DNA from: a bacterium
Lineage (GTDB): Bacteria; Spirochaetota; Spirochaetia; Treponematales; Rectinemataceae
Reading direction: 5' to 3'
DNA length: 7,750 bases
Assembly (NCBI GenBank): GCA_021813065.1
Contig: JAKALZ010000078.1
Coordinates: 1-7,750 of the forward strand
The notes beneath the pieces are model-generated. The model did not search any database. It had not been told where the DNA came from and saw nothing but the letters and a program-made list of their open reading frames with translations. Positions within the stretch are counted from its first letter, which is position 1. Each line of letters starts with the position of its first letter. The position numbers and the translations under genes are program-made. Of the stretch, positions 1 to 7,356 are shown piece after piece.

Positions 1-1710
1 TGCCTGATGGATGGCCGCTTCGTAGATAGACGGCATTCGCAAGCCTCTCGCAAAGAGCAGCGTATTTTCGTCGCTCTCCTTATCATTCTCAAGCGCCAGT
101 GCGATCGATACCGTAAGTTTCTCCCCGCTAAAATTGCCCTCGAAAACTTCCTCGACGCGCGAAGGTTTCTTGAGACGCTCCACTTTCGGCACTTGCGGAT
201 TGCCAGCGCGCACGCGCAACCCGTACTCTTTGCGCAGTCGCTCGAGCACAATATCGAGATGAAGCTCGCCTTGACCAGCGATGATGATGCGGCCAGTTTC
301 CTTCTCTTCATTGACGCGCAGAGAAACATCTTCGAGACTGAAGCGCGCCAGAGCGCCGCGGAGACGGGGCAAATCCTGAAGCGCCGCTGGTTCGATCGCG
401 ATTGAGACGAGGGGCTCGGGGTTTTTAAAGGACTCGTACGCGAGTTGAAGATTTGGCGCGCATAGGGTACCGCCCGCCTCCATAAAGGAGAGACGGGCAC
501 CGACAATCTCGCCCGCGGTCGCTGACAGGACCGGCTCAATCTCGGACCCGTGAATACCATAGAGATGTTGAATCCGAACATGTTTTTTCGCGGGAATCGC
601 GCTGACCCTTGAGTTTTCACTGATCGTTCCTGACCAGATTCTGAGCCACGCGATCGCGTCGAGATCAGGTCCGATAACGGTCTTGAATATGTACGCGGAA
701 AAGGGAGCGCTGGCAGTAGCCTCAAGCCGAAGGCTAACCGCGCGCTGAAGGTCTCTCGCCTCGGGGCAGCCGCGCGATTCGGGATCGGGGAGATAGTCGA
801 TGATCGCGCTCAACAGGAGCGCGCTCGAAATATCGGAGAATGATGAGCCGCAGAGGACAGGAGTGAGCTCTTGGCGGTATATCGGTGCCCTGAGCGCGGA
901 GCGGATTTCCTCGGCGGCAAGGTCGGTGCCTTCGAGTATCTTTGTCATGAGCGCGTCGTCGTACATGCTCGCGCGATCGAGGAGCTTCTCGCGATACTGG
1001 CGGGCTTCCTCGCGCGCGCGGTCAGAAATGGGGGCGTCAGCGATCGCGTACGAAATCGCGCGGTCAAGCACCACCGCATCGGCACGCGTCGAGGAAGGCG
1101 CTTCAGCGGTCGACTCCTGAGCATTTCTCTCGAGCGAAACAGGAAACCAGCGCATTTCGACAAGATCGACAATACCGCTCCACCGCTGACCATCGAATGT
1201 CGGTACTTGAAGCGTCAGCACAGGTTCACCAAGCTCGCCCGCCACTTCCTTCACAGCTTCATGAAAATCCGCCCCTCGGCGGTCCATCTTGTTGATGAAA
1301 TATATGCGAGGAATCGCGTGCGCCCTGCATCCGCTCGCGATAAAGCCTGTGCGAACCTGTACGCCAGACACGGCGCACAAGACAATGACCGCCCCATCGA
1401 GCACGCGGAGCACGCGGTCGACTTCCGCGCTGAAATCGACGTGGCCCGGCGTGTCCAGGAGGTGAAAGAGCACTCCCCGATGAAGAAAGCGGACCGCGGC
1501 GGTTTTTATCGTGATGCCGTGCTGACGCTCTACATTGAGGTAGTCGGTGGCAGTTGTTCCGTCGTCGACATTGCCTGCCTGCGCGCGTATGCCCGCGACA
1601 TGGAGAACGCGCTCAGTGATCGATGTCTTTCCAGCATCGATGTGGGCGAGAATGCCGATATTGCGTATCGGCGGGCGCGGTTCGCCTTCGCGATTGATGT
1701 GCGAATTCAT
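1..1710 (-). CDS. EF-G-family translational GTPase, EF-G2/ribosome-recycling type (3' end outside window)
   Basis: The frame is open from an ATG at 1710 to the left edge: 570 residues of an expected 650-700. All G motifs are present: P-loop AHIDAGKT (22-29), switch I ending HGITI (64-68), DTPGH (86-90), NKMD (140-143) and CGSSF (287-291). Domain II covers about 330-420 and domain III about 432-505, with GELHLDI at 481-487. Domain IV starts near 508 and lacks the SGGRGQYG loop of translocating EF-G; instead it reads FSGEKLTVSIAL, which recalls mitochondrial EF-G2. The segment GNVDDGTTATD (47-56 region) is also like EF-G2. I therefore infer a GTPase that splits post-termination ribosomes with RRF, as reported for the second EF-G of Borrelia, rather than the main translocase. 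Tet(M)-type ribosomal protection proteins share some switch I features and are the alternative. It sits in the fusA position after rpsG but behind two terminators. The usual Arg before GITI is His64. Family assignment is firm; subfamily is from memory. Confidence 0.8.
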   Translation of the reverse strand, partial: MNSHINREGEPRPPIRNIGILAHIDAGKTSITERVLHVAGIRAQAGNVDDGTTATDYLNVERQHGITIKTAAVRFLHRGVLFHLLDTPGHVDFSAEVDRVLRVLDGAVIVLCAVSGVQVRTGFIASGCRAHAIPRIYFINKMDRRGADFHEAVKEVAGELGEPVLTLQVPTFDGQRWSGIVDLVEMRWFPVSLERNAQESTAEAPSSTRADAVVLDRAISYAIADAPISDRAREEARQYREKLLDRASMYDDALMTKILEGTDLAAEEIRSALRAPIYRQELTPVLCGSSFSDISSALLLSAIIDYLPDPESRGCPEARDLQRAVSLRLEATASAPFSAYIFKTVIGPDLDAIAWLRIWSGTISENSRVSAIPAKKHVRIQHLYGIHGSEIEPVLSATAGEIVGARLSFMEAGGTLCAPNLQLAYESFKNPEPLVSIAIEPAALQDLPRLRGALARFSLEDVSLRVNEEKETGRIIIAGQGELHLDIVLERLRKEYGLRVRAGNPQVPKVERLKKPSRVEEVFEGNFSGEKLTVSIALALENDKESDENTLLFARGLRMPSIYEAAIHQA

Positions 1711-1712
1711 TG

Positions 1713-1748
1713 CGATATCAGTATACTTCCACCACGTTGAATAAAAAA
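1713..1748 (-). promoter_or_regulatory. Candidate promoter for the EF-G-like gene, nearly leaderless
   Basis: A TATACT hexamer (5 of 6 to the -10 consensus) lies at 1725-1720. Seventeen bases upstream is only a T-run (TTTTTT, 1748-1743), which is also the U-tract of the preceding terminator and a poor -35 match. The predicted transcription start is near 1713, about 3 bases before the ATG, so the mRNA would be almost leaderless. The only purine-rich stretch, GGTGGAAG (1733-1726), lies 15 bases from the ATG, too far for a normal ribosome binding site, and would be absent from this transcript. The promoter is inferred from the -10 box and the terminator arrangement alone. Confidence 0.4.
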
Positions 1749-1768
1749 GCCGCCCTTTGGAGGCGGCT
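1742..1768 (-). terminator. Intrinsic terminator, second of a tandem pair
   Basis: Reading on the minus strand, AGCCGCC (1768-1762) pairs perfectly with GGCGGCT (1754-1748) around a 7-base loop. The stem's last T starts a run of six T (1748-1743). This is a textbook Rho-independent terminator for transcripts leaving rpsG. It ends only about 31 bases before the EF-G-like start codon, so it would also cut read-through into that gene. Confidence 0.85.
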
Positions 1769-1781
1769 GAGACCGCTGTTG

Positions 1782-1824
1782 AAAAATTAAAAAGGGGCTG
1801 CCCAACGTATCGAGCAGCCCCTTT
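1782..1824 (-). terminator. Intrinsic terminator after rpsG, first of a tandem pair
   Basis: A perfect 11-bp inverted repeat, AAAGGGGCTGC (1824-1814) with GCAGCCCCTTT (1801-1791), encloses a 12-base loop and is followed on the minus strand by TTAATTTTT. The stem is GC-rich in the middle with A/T ends, as expected for a strong terminator. The A-rich flank on the other side is too weak to suggest termination of plus-strand transcripts. It probably defines the 3' end of the rpsL-rpsG mRNA. Confidence 0.85.
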
Positions 1825-1958
1825 GAATGAATGAAAGCTTTGTTCACTAATCGGCCCCGCTGCGCGGTGCCTATAGCCGGCTTTTGCTCATTACCACCTG
1901 TAATGAGCAAAAGCTTTGTTTGCTAAACGCTGCTCGCAGCTATGGCTTTCGTTCGCTT
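1825..1958. repeat. Degenerate tandem repeat pair in the rpsG downstream gap
   Basis: Two related copies lie side by side. The segments at 1826-1850 and 1902-1926 match at 20 of 25 positions and share an exact AAAGCTTTGTT (1834-1844 and 1910-1920, offset 76 bases). Beyond these, both copies continue with similar blocks in the same order: CGCTGC, then CTAT, then a GGCTTT-like end. No open frame with a recognisable product covers the segment, so it looks non-coding. The arrangement of two related units around a palindrome resembles small dispersed palindromic elements (REP/MITE-like), but whether it occurs elsewhere in the genome cannot be judged from this window. Confidence 0.55.
1880..1914. 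repeat. Perfect 15-bp inverted repeat with 5-base loop
   Basis: GCTTTTGCTCATTAC (1880-1894) is the exact reverse complement of the sequence at 1900-1914, separated by CACCT. There is no T-run on either side, so it is not a normal intrinsic terminator. It lies at the junction of the two degenerate repeat copies. In RNA from either strand it would form a very stable hairpin, which could block 3' exonucleases and stabilise the rpsG mRNA end if transcription reaches it. Its presence is certain; its role is inference. Confidence 0.9.
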
Positions 1959-1980
1959 CTACCAGCGGTAGTGCGCGAAC
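1951..1980. other. Hairpin straddling the rpsG stop codon
   Basis: On the minus strand GTTCGC (1980-1975) and CTACC (1971-1967) pair with GGTAG (1963-1959) and GCGAAC (1956-1951). This gives a two-part stem with a 3-base loop and a small internal loop. The TAG stop of rpsG lies inside the stem. It lacks a T-run. It may be a 3'-end stabilising structure, or the inverted repeat may come partly from the adjoining repeat element reaching the last rpsG codons. Confidence 0.5.
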
Positions 1981-2429
1981 GCCTTATTAGCCTCAGCCAT
2001 CTTGTGCATGTCGTCTTTCTTTTTGATCGCTGTGCCTGTGTTGTTGAACGCATCGAAAAGCTCATCTGCCAAACATGCGGCCATCGGCTTGCCTGAGCGA
2101 CCGCGCGAGGCGGTAATGATCCACCGCATCGCGAGCGCTTCGCGGCGGGTTTCGCGAATTTCGATGGGCACTTGGTAGGTCGCGCCGCCCACTCTTCGGG
2201 ACTTAACCTCGATGGAGGGCTTAACGTTCTCGATCGCCTTGGTAAAGGCGTCGAGCGCGGGCTGACCAGATTTTTGCTGCAGCTGCTCGAGCGCATCGTA
2301 CATGATGCCCGAGCAGATTGATTTCTTGCCCTGCCACATCATGCGGCAGACAAAGCGCGTTACCGTGGTGGAATTATATTTGACATCAGGCGCGTGGCCT
2401 CTGTCGATTGTTTTTTTCTTTCTTCCCAT
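1959..2429 (-). CDS. rpsG: 30S ribosomal protein S7
   Basis: This 156-residue protein has the normal bacterial S7 length. S7 nucleates assembly of the 30S head by binding the 3' major domain of 16S rRNA, and contacts E-site tRNA and mRNA. The sequence shows the basic N-terminal tail (MGRKKK), the helical body, the conserved hairpin segment SRRVGGATYQVP (77-88), the RRE-A-RW motif around 95-103, and the diagnostic C-terminus HKMAEANKAFAHYRW. The ATG at 2429 is supported by GAGGTG (2439-2434), 4 bases upstream. Only 12 bases separate it from the rpsL stop, so the two genes are almost surely co-transcribed. That gap is too short to hold the roughly 100-base structured S7 operator known between rpsL and rpsG in E. 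coli, so feedback control, if any, must act elsewhere, for instance in the rpsL leader. Confidence 0.99.
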   Translation of the reverse strand: MGRKKKTIDRGHAPDVKYNSTTVTRFVCRMMWQGKKSICSGIMYDALEQLQQKSGQPALDAFTKAIENVKPSIEVKSRRVGGATYQVPIEIRETRREALAMRWIITASRGRSGKPMAACLADELFDAFNNTGTAIKKKDDMHKMAEANKAFAHYRW

Positions 2430-2441
2430 GTGTCACCTCGC

Positions 2442-2816
2442 TCAAGCCTTGGGCTTTTTGGCACCGTATTTGGAACGGCCCTGCTTGCGGTCTTCGACGC
2501 CAAGCGCGTCTTTCGTGCCGCGAATGATGTGATAGCGCACACCAGGAAGGTCTTTGACACGGCCACCGCGGACGAGCACTGCGGAGTGCTCCTGAAGATT
2601 GTGTCCGATTCCCGGAATATAGGCAGTCACTTCAATGCCATTGGTCAGGCGAACACGGGCGACTTTGCGGAGCGCCGAGTTTGGTTTTTTCGGCGTAACC
2701 GTCATAACGCGGGTGCAGACGCCGCGGCGCTGAGGGCAACTCATGAGCGCGGGTGATTTCGTCTTCCACTGGTTCTGCTTTCTTCCGTTTCGGATAAGCT
2801 GGTTGATAGTCGGCAT
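2442..2816 (-). CDS. rpsL: 30S ribosomal protein S12
   Basis: The product is 124 residues, the usual length. S12 sits at the decoding centre of the 30S subunit and affects accuracy and streptomycin response. It carries the invariant [17 protein letters not shown] segment (41-57), [15 protein letters not shown] (65-79) and [15 protein letters not shown] (82-96). Lys43 and Lys88, the two sites of classic streptomycin-resistance mutations, are both Lys, so the protein looks wild type. Asp89 in the KDLPG motif is the residue methylthiolated by RimO in many bacteria. The frame stays open upstream to an ATG at 2951, but the correct start is the ATG at 2816: it gives the conserved MPTINQL N-terminus and has GGAG (2825-2822) 5 bases upstream, whereas the longer form would add 45 residues of no known family and begin before the predicted transcription start. 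Confidence 0.99.
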   Translation of the reverse strand: MPTINQLIRNGRKQNQWKTKSPALMSCPQRRGVCTRVMTVTPKKPNSALRKVARVRLTNGIEVTAYIPGIGHNLQEHSAVLVRGGRVKDLPGVRYHIIRGTKDALGVEDRKQGRSKYGAKKPKA

Positions 2817-2926
2817 ATTAGCTCCAGACTCCCTTTTTTGCCCCGCCCGAGTCAGCATCTCAGGAGAGCATTTTCTCAATATCGATATTCCTCGCCGCGA
2901 AAAACTGCGGTGACTGCTTTCGCGGC
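2817..2926 (-). promoter_or_regulatory. rpsL leader with 5' hairpin and palindrome
   Basis: The predicted rpsL mRNA starts near 2925, giving an untranslated leader of about 109 bases. Its very 5' end is a hairpin: GCCGCGAAA (2926-2918) pairs perfectly with TTTCGCGGC (2902-2894). Just after it lies a perfect 12-bp palindrome, AATATCGATATT (2878-2889). The rest holds the GGAG ribosome binding site and no open frame of note. Such a leader could protect the mRNA 5' end or bind a ribosomal protein for feedback control. I recognise no known leader family. Confidence 0.5.
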
Positions 2927-2931
2927 TATGC

Positions 2932-2961
2932 AGAATACCTTTCTCGCACAATGTATGTCAA
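2932..2961 (-). promoter_or_regulatory. Sigma-70-type promoter for rpsL-rpsG
   Basis: A perfect -35 hexamer TTGACA (2961-2956) is followed, after 18 bases, by TATTCT (2937-2932; 4 of 6 to the -10 consensus). The start site should be near 2925. It lies wholly in the rpoC-rpsL gap, pointed at rpsL, which suggests that rpsL-rpsG is transcribed separately from, or in addition to, read-through from rpoBC. The -35 box overlaps the outer arm of the hairpin that follows rpoC. Confidence 0.7.
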
Positions 2962-3000
2962 GAGCCGCACATACGGCGCTAACAGCGCCGCCGGGCTCTT
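2960..3000 (-). other. Hairpin directly after rpoC, without a U-tract
   Basis: On the minus strand AAGAGCC (3000-2994) pairs with GGCTCTT (2966-2960), and inside it CGGCGCT (2990-2984) pairs with AGCGCCG (2980-2974) around a 3-base loop. An asymmetric internal loop separates the two 7-bp stems. It begins 3 bases after the rpoC stop codon. Only UCUU ends the structure, so strong intrinsic termination is not expected. It may be a weak terminator or a 3'-end stabiliser of the rpoBC mRNA, letting some transcripts continue into rpsL. Confidence 0.6.
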
Positions 3001-3003
3001 ATC

Positions 3004-6000
3004 TCATCCTCCTGAAGAGTCCATGTCCTCGCTAAAACCTTCATCGTTGTCGAACACCGACGGCTCATCGAAGCTCACATCGGCCGACGTGCGATCCTGA
3101 AGAATTGCCGGCGGCGCGAGTTCGCGCTCCTGCTTTCGTTTTTCGAGCACTTCCTCGACCATGGCGTTGAGATCGTCATTCTGCGCGTCGAAGAGCTTTA
3201 CCTGGCGATACTGCCGCATGCCGGTACCCGCGGGTATGAGGTGACCGATGATCACGTTCTCTTTGAGGCCTCGCAACTGGTCGACTTCGCCTTTTATGGC
3301 GGCGTCGGTAAGCACCCTCGTCGTTTCCTGGAACGACGCGGCGGCAAAGAACGAATCAATCTTGAGCGAGGCTCGCGTGATGCCGAGGAGTATCGGTCGC
3401 GCGACAGCCGCCTGGCCGCCTTCCTCCATTACCCTGCGGTTCTCATCGTGGAATCGGTGCTTGTCGACCTGCTGCCCATAGATAAAGATCGTGTCTCCTG
3501 GATTGACGATCTCCACCTTCTTCATCATCTGTCGGATGATGACGCCGATATGCTTATCATTGATGGTGACGCCCTGGGCGCGGTACACCTGCTGAACCTC
3601 ATCCATCAGATAACGCTGGCAGGCCTGCTCACCGAGGATCGCGAGAATGTCATGCGGATTCTTGCTGCCGTCGCAGAGAAGTTCTCCCGCGACCACTTTG
3701 TCGCCGTTGCGGACAAGGAGGCGGCGGTTTTTAGCGACCAAATGCTTGAAGGTCTTGCCAAAGGAATCGCGGATATTGATCACGCGCTTGCCCTTAAGCG
3801 AGCCACCAAAGGTAACGGTGCCTGAAACCATAGCGAGCACGGTCGGAGTCTTGGGCTTGCGCGCTTCGAAAAGTTCGCCTACACGCGGCAGACCACCCGT
3901 GATGTCCATGGCTTTGGCACTCTCTTTGAGGATCTTTGCCAGGATTTTCCCCGCATGCACATTTTCGCCATCTTCGACGTTCACATACGCGCCCTCTGGC
4001 AGATAATAGGTCTCGATATCATTGCCAGCCTCATCGGTGATCATGATGCGCGGTTCTTTCATCTCGCGTTCGCTGCTGACATCGGTGATGATCTTCTCGA
4101 CGTTGCCGGTCTCGGCGTTGATCTCTTCCTTCAGGGTTGAGCCCGGAACAATGTCTTCGTAGCGAACGATACCGTCGTGTTCCGAGATGATCGGATCGTT
4201 GAAGGGGTCGAAAGTCGCGATAGTCTCGTTCGCGACGAGAATCTGACCGCGCCCAACCACCATGTCGGAGCCGTTGCGGATCTCGACCTTCTGCTCCTGC
4301 GCGATGAGAAGAACCTTGTCCTTGAGCACCTTGGCATAAGAGATGCTGGGCGATTTTTGTTCAGTACCATCTGCCTTTTTGACAACCAAGTCCTCTTTCA
4401 TAACGCGCTGGCCATCTTCGACAAGCAGTGTATCGCCCTTCGCCAGATCAAAGGCGCCAAAGACCCTGTTCACATAGATGTAGCCTCTGCGCGTAAAGAG
4501 CAGGTGACCGTGATCGGCTTTGACGTACGAGCCTTCTATTTCGGCGATGTACACCGGATAGTGCAGGGAAATGCGGTTCTCTTCAGCGGCCTTGGTCGCC
4601 GCGCCACCGATATGGAATGTACGCATCGTGAGCTGGGTTCCAGGCTGACCGATGGACTGGGCCGCGATGATACCGACAGCCTCGCCGATCTCGACGGTCT
4701 TGCCGGTGGCGAGATTGCGGCCATAGCACTTGCGGCATACGCCGTGTTCAGCTTCGCAGGTAAGCACGGTGCGCACCGAGACTTCTTCGATGCCCGCCAC
4801 TTCAATCTGGTCCGCGACATCCTCGGTGATTTCTTCGTTGGAACCGACAATGATCTGACCCGTAATCGGGTGTCGGATCGGGTCAAGAGTAAAGCGACCG
4901 ATGATACGCTCGCGGAGGGACTCGATGATTTCGTCGCCATCCTTGATCGCGGTGTGGATCGCGCCATTGATTGTGCCGCAGTCGTCATCGTTGACAACCA
5001 CATCCTGCGCGATGTCGACGAGGCGGCGCGTCAGGTAACCGGCGTCGGCCGTCTTGAGCGCGGTGTCCGCGAGACCCTTGCGCGCGCCATTGGTCGAGAT
5101 GAAGAACTCGATGACCGACAGACCTTCGCGGAAGTTCGAGCGGATCGGCAGTTCGATGATGTCGCCCGACGGCTTGGCCATAAGGCCGCGCATGCCCGCC
5201 AGCTGGCGGATCTGGTTCTTGCTTCCGCGCGCGCCGGAGTGTGCCATCATGTAGATGTTGTTGAAACCATCGCGGTCCTTCTCGAGGACTTTCATCATGA
5301 CGGCGGTGAGCTCTTCGTTCGTCTTGGACCAAACCTCGACGACACGGTTGTAGCGCTCGTCCTGGGTGATATGGCCCGCGAGATACTGCTGCTGGATGGC
5401 GTCAACTTCTTTATTGGCCTTTTCGATCATTTCAGCCTTCTCGTGCGGGATCACGATATCGTCCATACCGATGGTCGCGCCGAAGAAGGTGGCGTACTTA
5501 AAGCCCATCTCCTTTATCGTGTCGAGCATGTTGACGGTGATGAAGGGGCCGTTGGTGCGATACACATGCTCGATGAGGAGGCGGATATCCTTGTCGGTCA
5601 AGGCATAGTTGATGTAGGGAACTTCCTTTGGCAGCGCCTCGTTGAGGAGGATGCGGCCAGCGGAAGTCTTGATGATGTGGTTCTTGTCAGGCGTACCAAG
5701 TTTGTTAAATCCATCCCACACGGGTGTCTTGGCGACAGGCACATAGACGAGCGCCTGATAATCGCAGGCGCCGTACTCGCAGGCGAGCAGGAGCTCTTCC
5801 GCGGTCGAGTAGCGCTTGCCTTCGCCTTTGACGCTAGGCTTGTGGCGGCTCAGGAAGTTGATACCGAGCACCATGTCCTGCGACGGATAGACGATAGTCT
5901 TGCCGCTCGCGGGGTCAAGAAGGTTGCGACTCGAGAGCATGAGGGTCCAGCACTCGGCTTGTGCCGCGTGCGTAAGGGGAACATGGACTGCCATCTGGTC

Positions 6001-7356
6001 GCCGTCGAAGTCGGCATTGTACGCCTTGCAGACGAGCGGGTGGAGCTTGATGGCCTTGCCCTCGACAAGAATCGGTTCGAAGGCCTGGATGCCGAGGCGG
6101 TGCAGGGTAGGCGCACGGTTGAGCAACACCGGATGTTCCTTGACAACCTCGTCTAGCACCGCGAAGACTTCGGGCGTCTCCGACTCGACGAGCATTTTCG
6201 CCTTCTTGATGTTGTAGACGACGTCCTTTTCGACGAGCTTTTTCATAATGAAAGGCTTGAAAAGCTCAAGGGCCATTTTGGTGGGGAGTCCGCACTGCCA
6301 CATCTTGAGTTCCGGCCCAACAACGATGACCGATCGGCCGGAGTAGTCCACGCGTTTGCCGAGCAGGTTCTGGCGGAACCGGCCCTGCTTTCCTTTCAGC
6401 ATGTCAGCCAATGACTTGAGCGGGCGGTTTCCCGCACCCTTCACCGCGCGGCGGCGGCGAGTATTGTCGAAAAGCGCATCGACGGCTTCCTGCAGCATGC
6501 GCTTCTCGTTGAAGATGATGATGTCGGGCGCATTGAGCTGGAGCAGCTTTTTGAGGCGATTGTTGCGGTTGATGACTCTGCGGTAGAGGTCGTTGAGATC
6601 GCTCGTGGCGAAGCGCCCGCCATCGAGCTGAACCATCGGGCGGAGTTCGGGAGGAATGACAGGAATCACCGTTAAGATCATCCACTCAGGGCGGTTGCCC
6701 GACGACCGGAAGGACTCGACGAGCTCGATGCGCTTCAATAGACGCTTGTCGGCCTTGGCGCCGCGGTCGATCATCTTGAGCCTGAGCTCCTGCGAGAGTT
6801 TGTCGAGATCGAGCTGCTCGAGGAGAGAACGGATAGCCTCGGCGCCCATGCCGGCGGTAAAAGCGCCGCCAAATCGATCCATCGCGTCGCGGTACTCTTC
6901 ATCCGTTAAAAGCTGCATTTTCTTGAGTTCGGTTTCGCCCGGATCGATGACAATGTACTTTTCGTAGTAGAGCACGGACTTGAGCGTCGCCATGGGCAGA
7001 TTGAGAAGAAGCCCCATGCGGCTAGGGACGGAGCGGTAGAACCAGATGTGCGACACCGGACTCGCGAGCTCGATGTGGCCCATGCGCTCGCGACGGACCT
7101 TCGAGTTGGTTACCTCGACGCCGCAGCGGTCGCAGATGACGCCCTTGTACCGGATCGACTTGAATTTTCCGCAGTAGCACTCCCACTCCTTGGTAGTACC
7201 AAAAATACGCTCGCAGAAAAGACCGTCGCGCTCGGGTCGAAGCGTCCTGTAATTGATCGTCTCAGGCTTCTTGACCTCTCCATAGGACCATGCGCGGATC
7301 ATCTCCGGGCTGGCGAGATGGATGGAAATGTTGTCAAAATCCTGAATATCTCTCAT
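3004..7356 (-). CDS. rpoC: DNA-directed RNA polymerase subunit beta'
   Basis: This complete 1450-residue beta' subunit forms the active centre of RNA polymerase together with beta. The N-terminal zinc site is C60, C62, C75 and C78. The catalytic NADFDGD motif is at 447-453, with the Mg-binding Asp at 449, 451 and 453. The bridge helix lies about 742-788. The second zinc site is C793, C867, C874 and C877. The trigger loop (about 891-919) keeps Met911, Arg912 and His915. An insert of about 220 residues (921-1140) splits the trigger loop, as in the proteobacterial and treponemal enzymes, and [16 protein letters not shown] (1154-1169) resumes it. The C-terminus is acidic. The frame extends to an ATG at 7413, but the ATG at 7356 gives the family N-terminus ([10 protein letters not shown]) and has GAGGGGG (7367-7361) 4 bases upstream. 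The product resembles treponemal RpoC throughout. It follows rpoB, as in nearly all bacteria, in one operon. Confidence 0.99.
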   Translation of the reverse strand: MRDIQDFDNISIHLASPEMIRAWSYGEVKKPETINYRTLRPERDGLFCERIFGTTKEWECYCGKFKSIRYKGVICDRCGVEVTNSKVRRERMGHIELASPVSHIWFYRSVPSRMGLLLNLPMATLKSVLYYEKYIVIDPGETELKKMQLLTDEEYRDAMDRFGGAFTAGMGAEAIRSLLEQLDLDKLSQELRLKMIDRGAKADKRLLKRIELVESFRSSGNRPEWMILTVIPVIPPELRPMVQLDGGRFATSDLNDLYRRVINRNNRLKKLLQLNAPDIIIFNEKRMLQEAVDALFDNTRRRRAVKGAGNRPLKSLADMLKGKQGRFRQNLLGKRVDYSGRSVIVVGPELKMWQCGLPTKMALELFKPFIMKKLVEKDVVYNIKKAKMLVESETPEVFAVLDEVVKEHPVLLNRAPTLHRLGIQAFEPILVEGKAIKLHPLVCKAYNADFDGDQMAVHVPLTHAAQAECWTLMLSSRNLLDPASGKTIVYPSQDMVLGINFLSRHKPSVKGEGKRYSTAEELLLACEYGACDYQALVYVPVAKTPVWDGFNKLGTPDKNHIIKTSAGRILLNEALPKEVPYINYALTDKDIRLLIEHVYRTNGPFITVNMLDTIKEMGFKYATFFGATIGMDDIVIPHEKAEMIEKANKEVDAIQQQYLAGHITQDERYNRVVEVWSKTNEELTAVMMKVLEKDRDGFNNIYMMAHSGARGSKNQIRQLAGMRGLMAKPSGDIIELPIRSNFREGLSVIEFFISTNGARKGLADTALKTADAGYLTRRLVDIAQDVVVNDDDCGTINGAIHTAIKDGDEIIESLRERIIGRFTLDPIRHPITGQIIVGSNEEITEDVADQIEVAGIEEVSVRTVLTCEAEHGVCRKCYGRNLATGKTVEIGEAVGIIAAQSIGQPGTQLTMRTFHIGGAATKAAEENRISLHYPVYIAEIEGSYVKADHGHLLFTRRGYIYVNRVFGAFDLAKGDTLLVEDGQRVMKEDLVVKKADGTEQKSPSISYAKVLKDKVLLIAQEQKVEIRNGSDMVVGRGQILVANETIATFDPFNDPIISEHDGIVRYEDIVPGSTLKEEINAETGNVEKIITDVSSEREMKEPRIMITDEAGNDIETYYLPEGAYVNVEDGENVHAGKILAKILKESAKAMDITGGLPRVGELFEARKPKTPTVLAMVSGTVTFGGSLKGKRVINIRDSFGKTFKHLVAKNRRLLVRNGDKVVAGELLCDGSKNPHDILAILGEQACQRYLMDEVQQVYRAQGVTINDKHIGVIIRQMMKKVEIVNPGDTIFIYGQQVDKHRFHDENRRVMEEGGQAAVARPILLGITRASLKIDSFFAAASFQETTRVLTDAAIKGEVDQLRGLKENVIIGHLIPAGTGMRQYRQVKLFDAQNDDLNAMVEEVLEKRKQERELAPPAILQDRTSADVSFDEPSVFDNDEGFSEDMDSSGG

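Noticed and set aside
650..657. GCGATCGC octamers (also near 1039), as in cyanobacterial HIP1 repeats
   Set aside because: Only a couple occur, both in coding sequence rich in GCG and ATC codons; this does not support a dispersed octamer family here.
1..1710. Tetracycline resistance by a Tet(M)-like ribosomal protection protein
   Set aside because: Switch I is partly Tet(M)-like (ERQxGITIxT), but the VDDG segment, the GELHLDI motif and the domain IV start fit EF-G2 better, and the ribosomal context suggests housekeeping. The domain IV tip loops that would settle it are outside the window or unclear.
871..1740. A 289-codon plus-strand open frame opposite the EF-G-like gene
   Set aside because: The minus strand here encodes the G domain and domain II of EF-G with all GTPase motifs, so the plus-strand frame is a shadow.
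1884..2096. A 70-codon plus-strand frame and a 67-codon minus-strand frame (1707-1910) that both begin MLIT and contain NEQK
   Set aside because: The similar starts come from the 15-bp inverted repeat being read on both strands. The frames run through terminators or rpsG and match no protein I know.
2817..2951. A 45-residue N-terminal extension of S12
   Set aside because: The conserved S12 start MPTINQL with a good GGAG site is at 2816, and the upstream ATG precedes the predicted transcription start.
4177..6156. A 659-codon open frame on the plus strand, antisense to rpoC
   Set aside because: It lies wholly inside the well-conserved rpoC, shows no recognisable family and a composition typical of a complementary-strand shadow in GC-biased codons. 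I see no convincing promoter or ribosome binding site for it.
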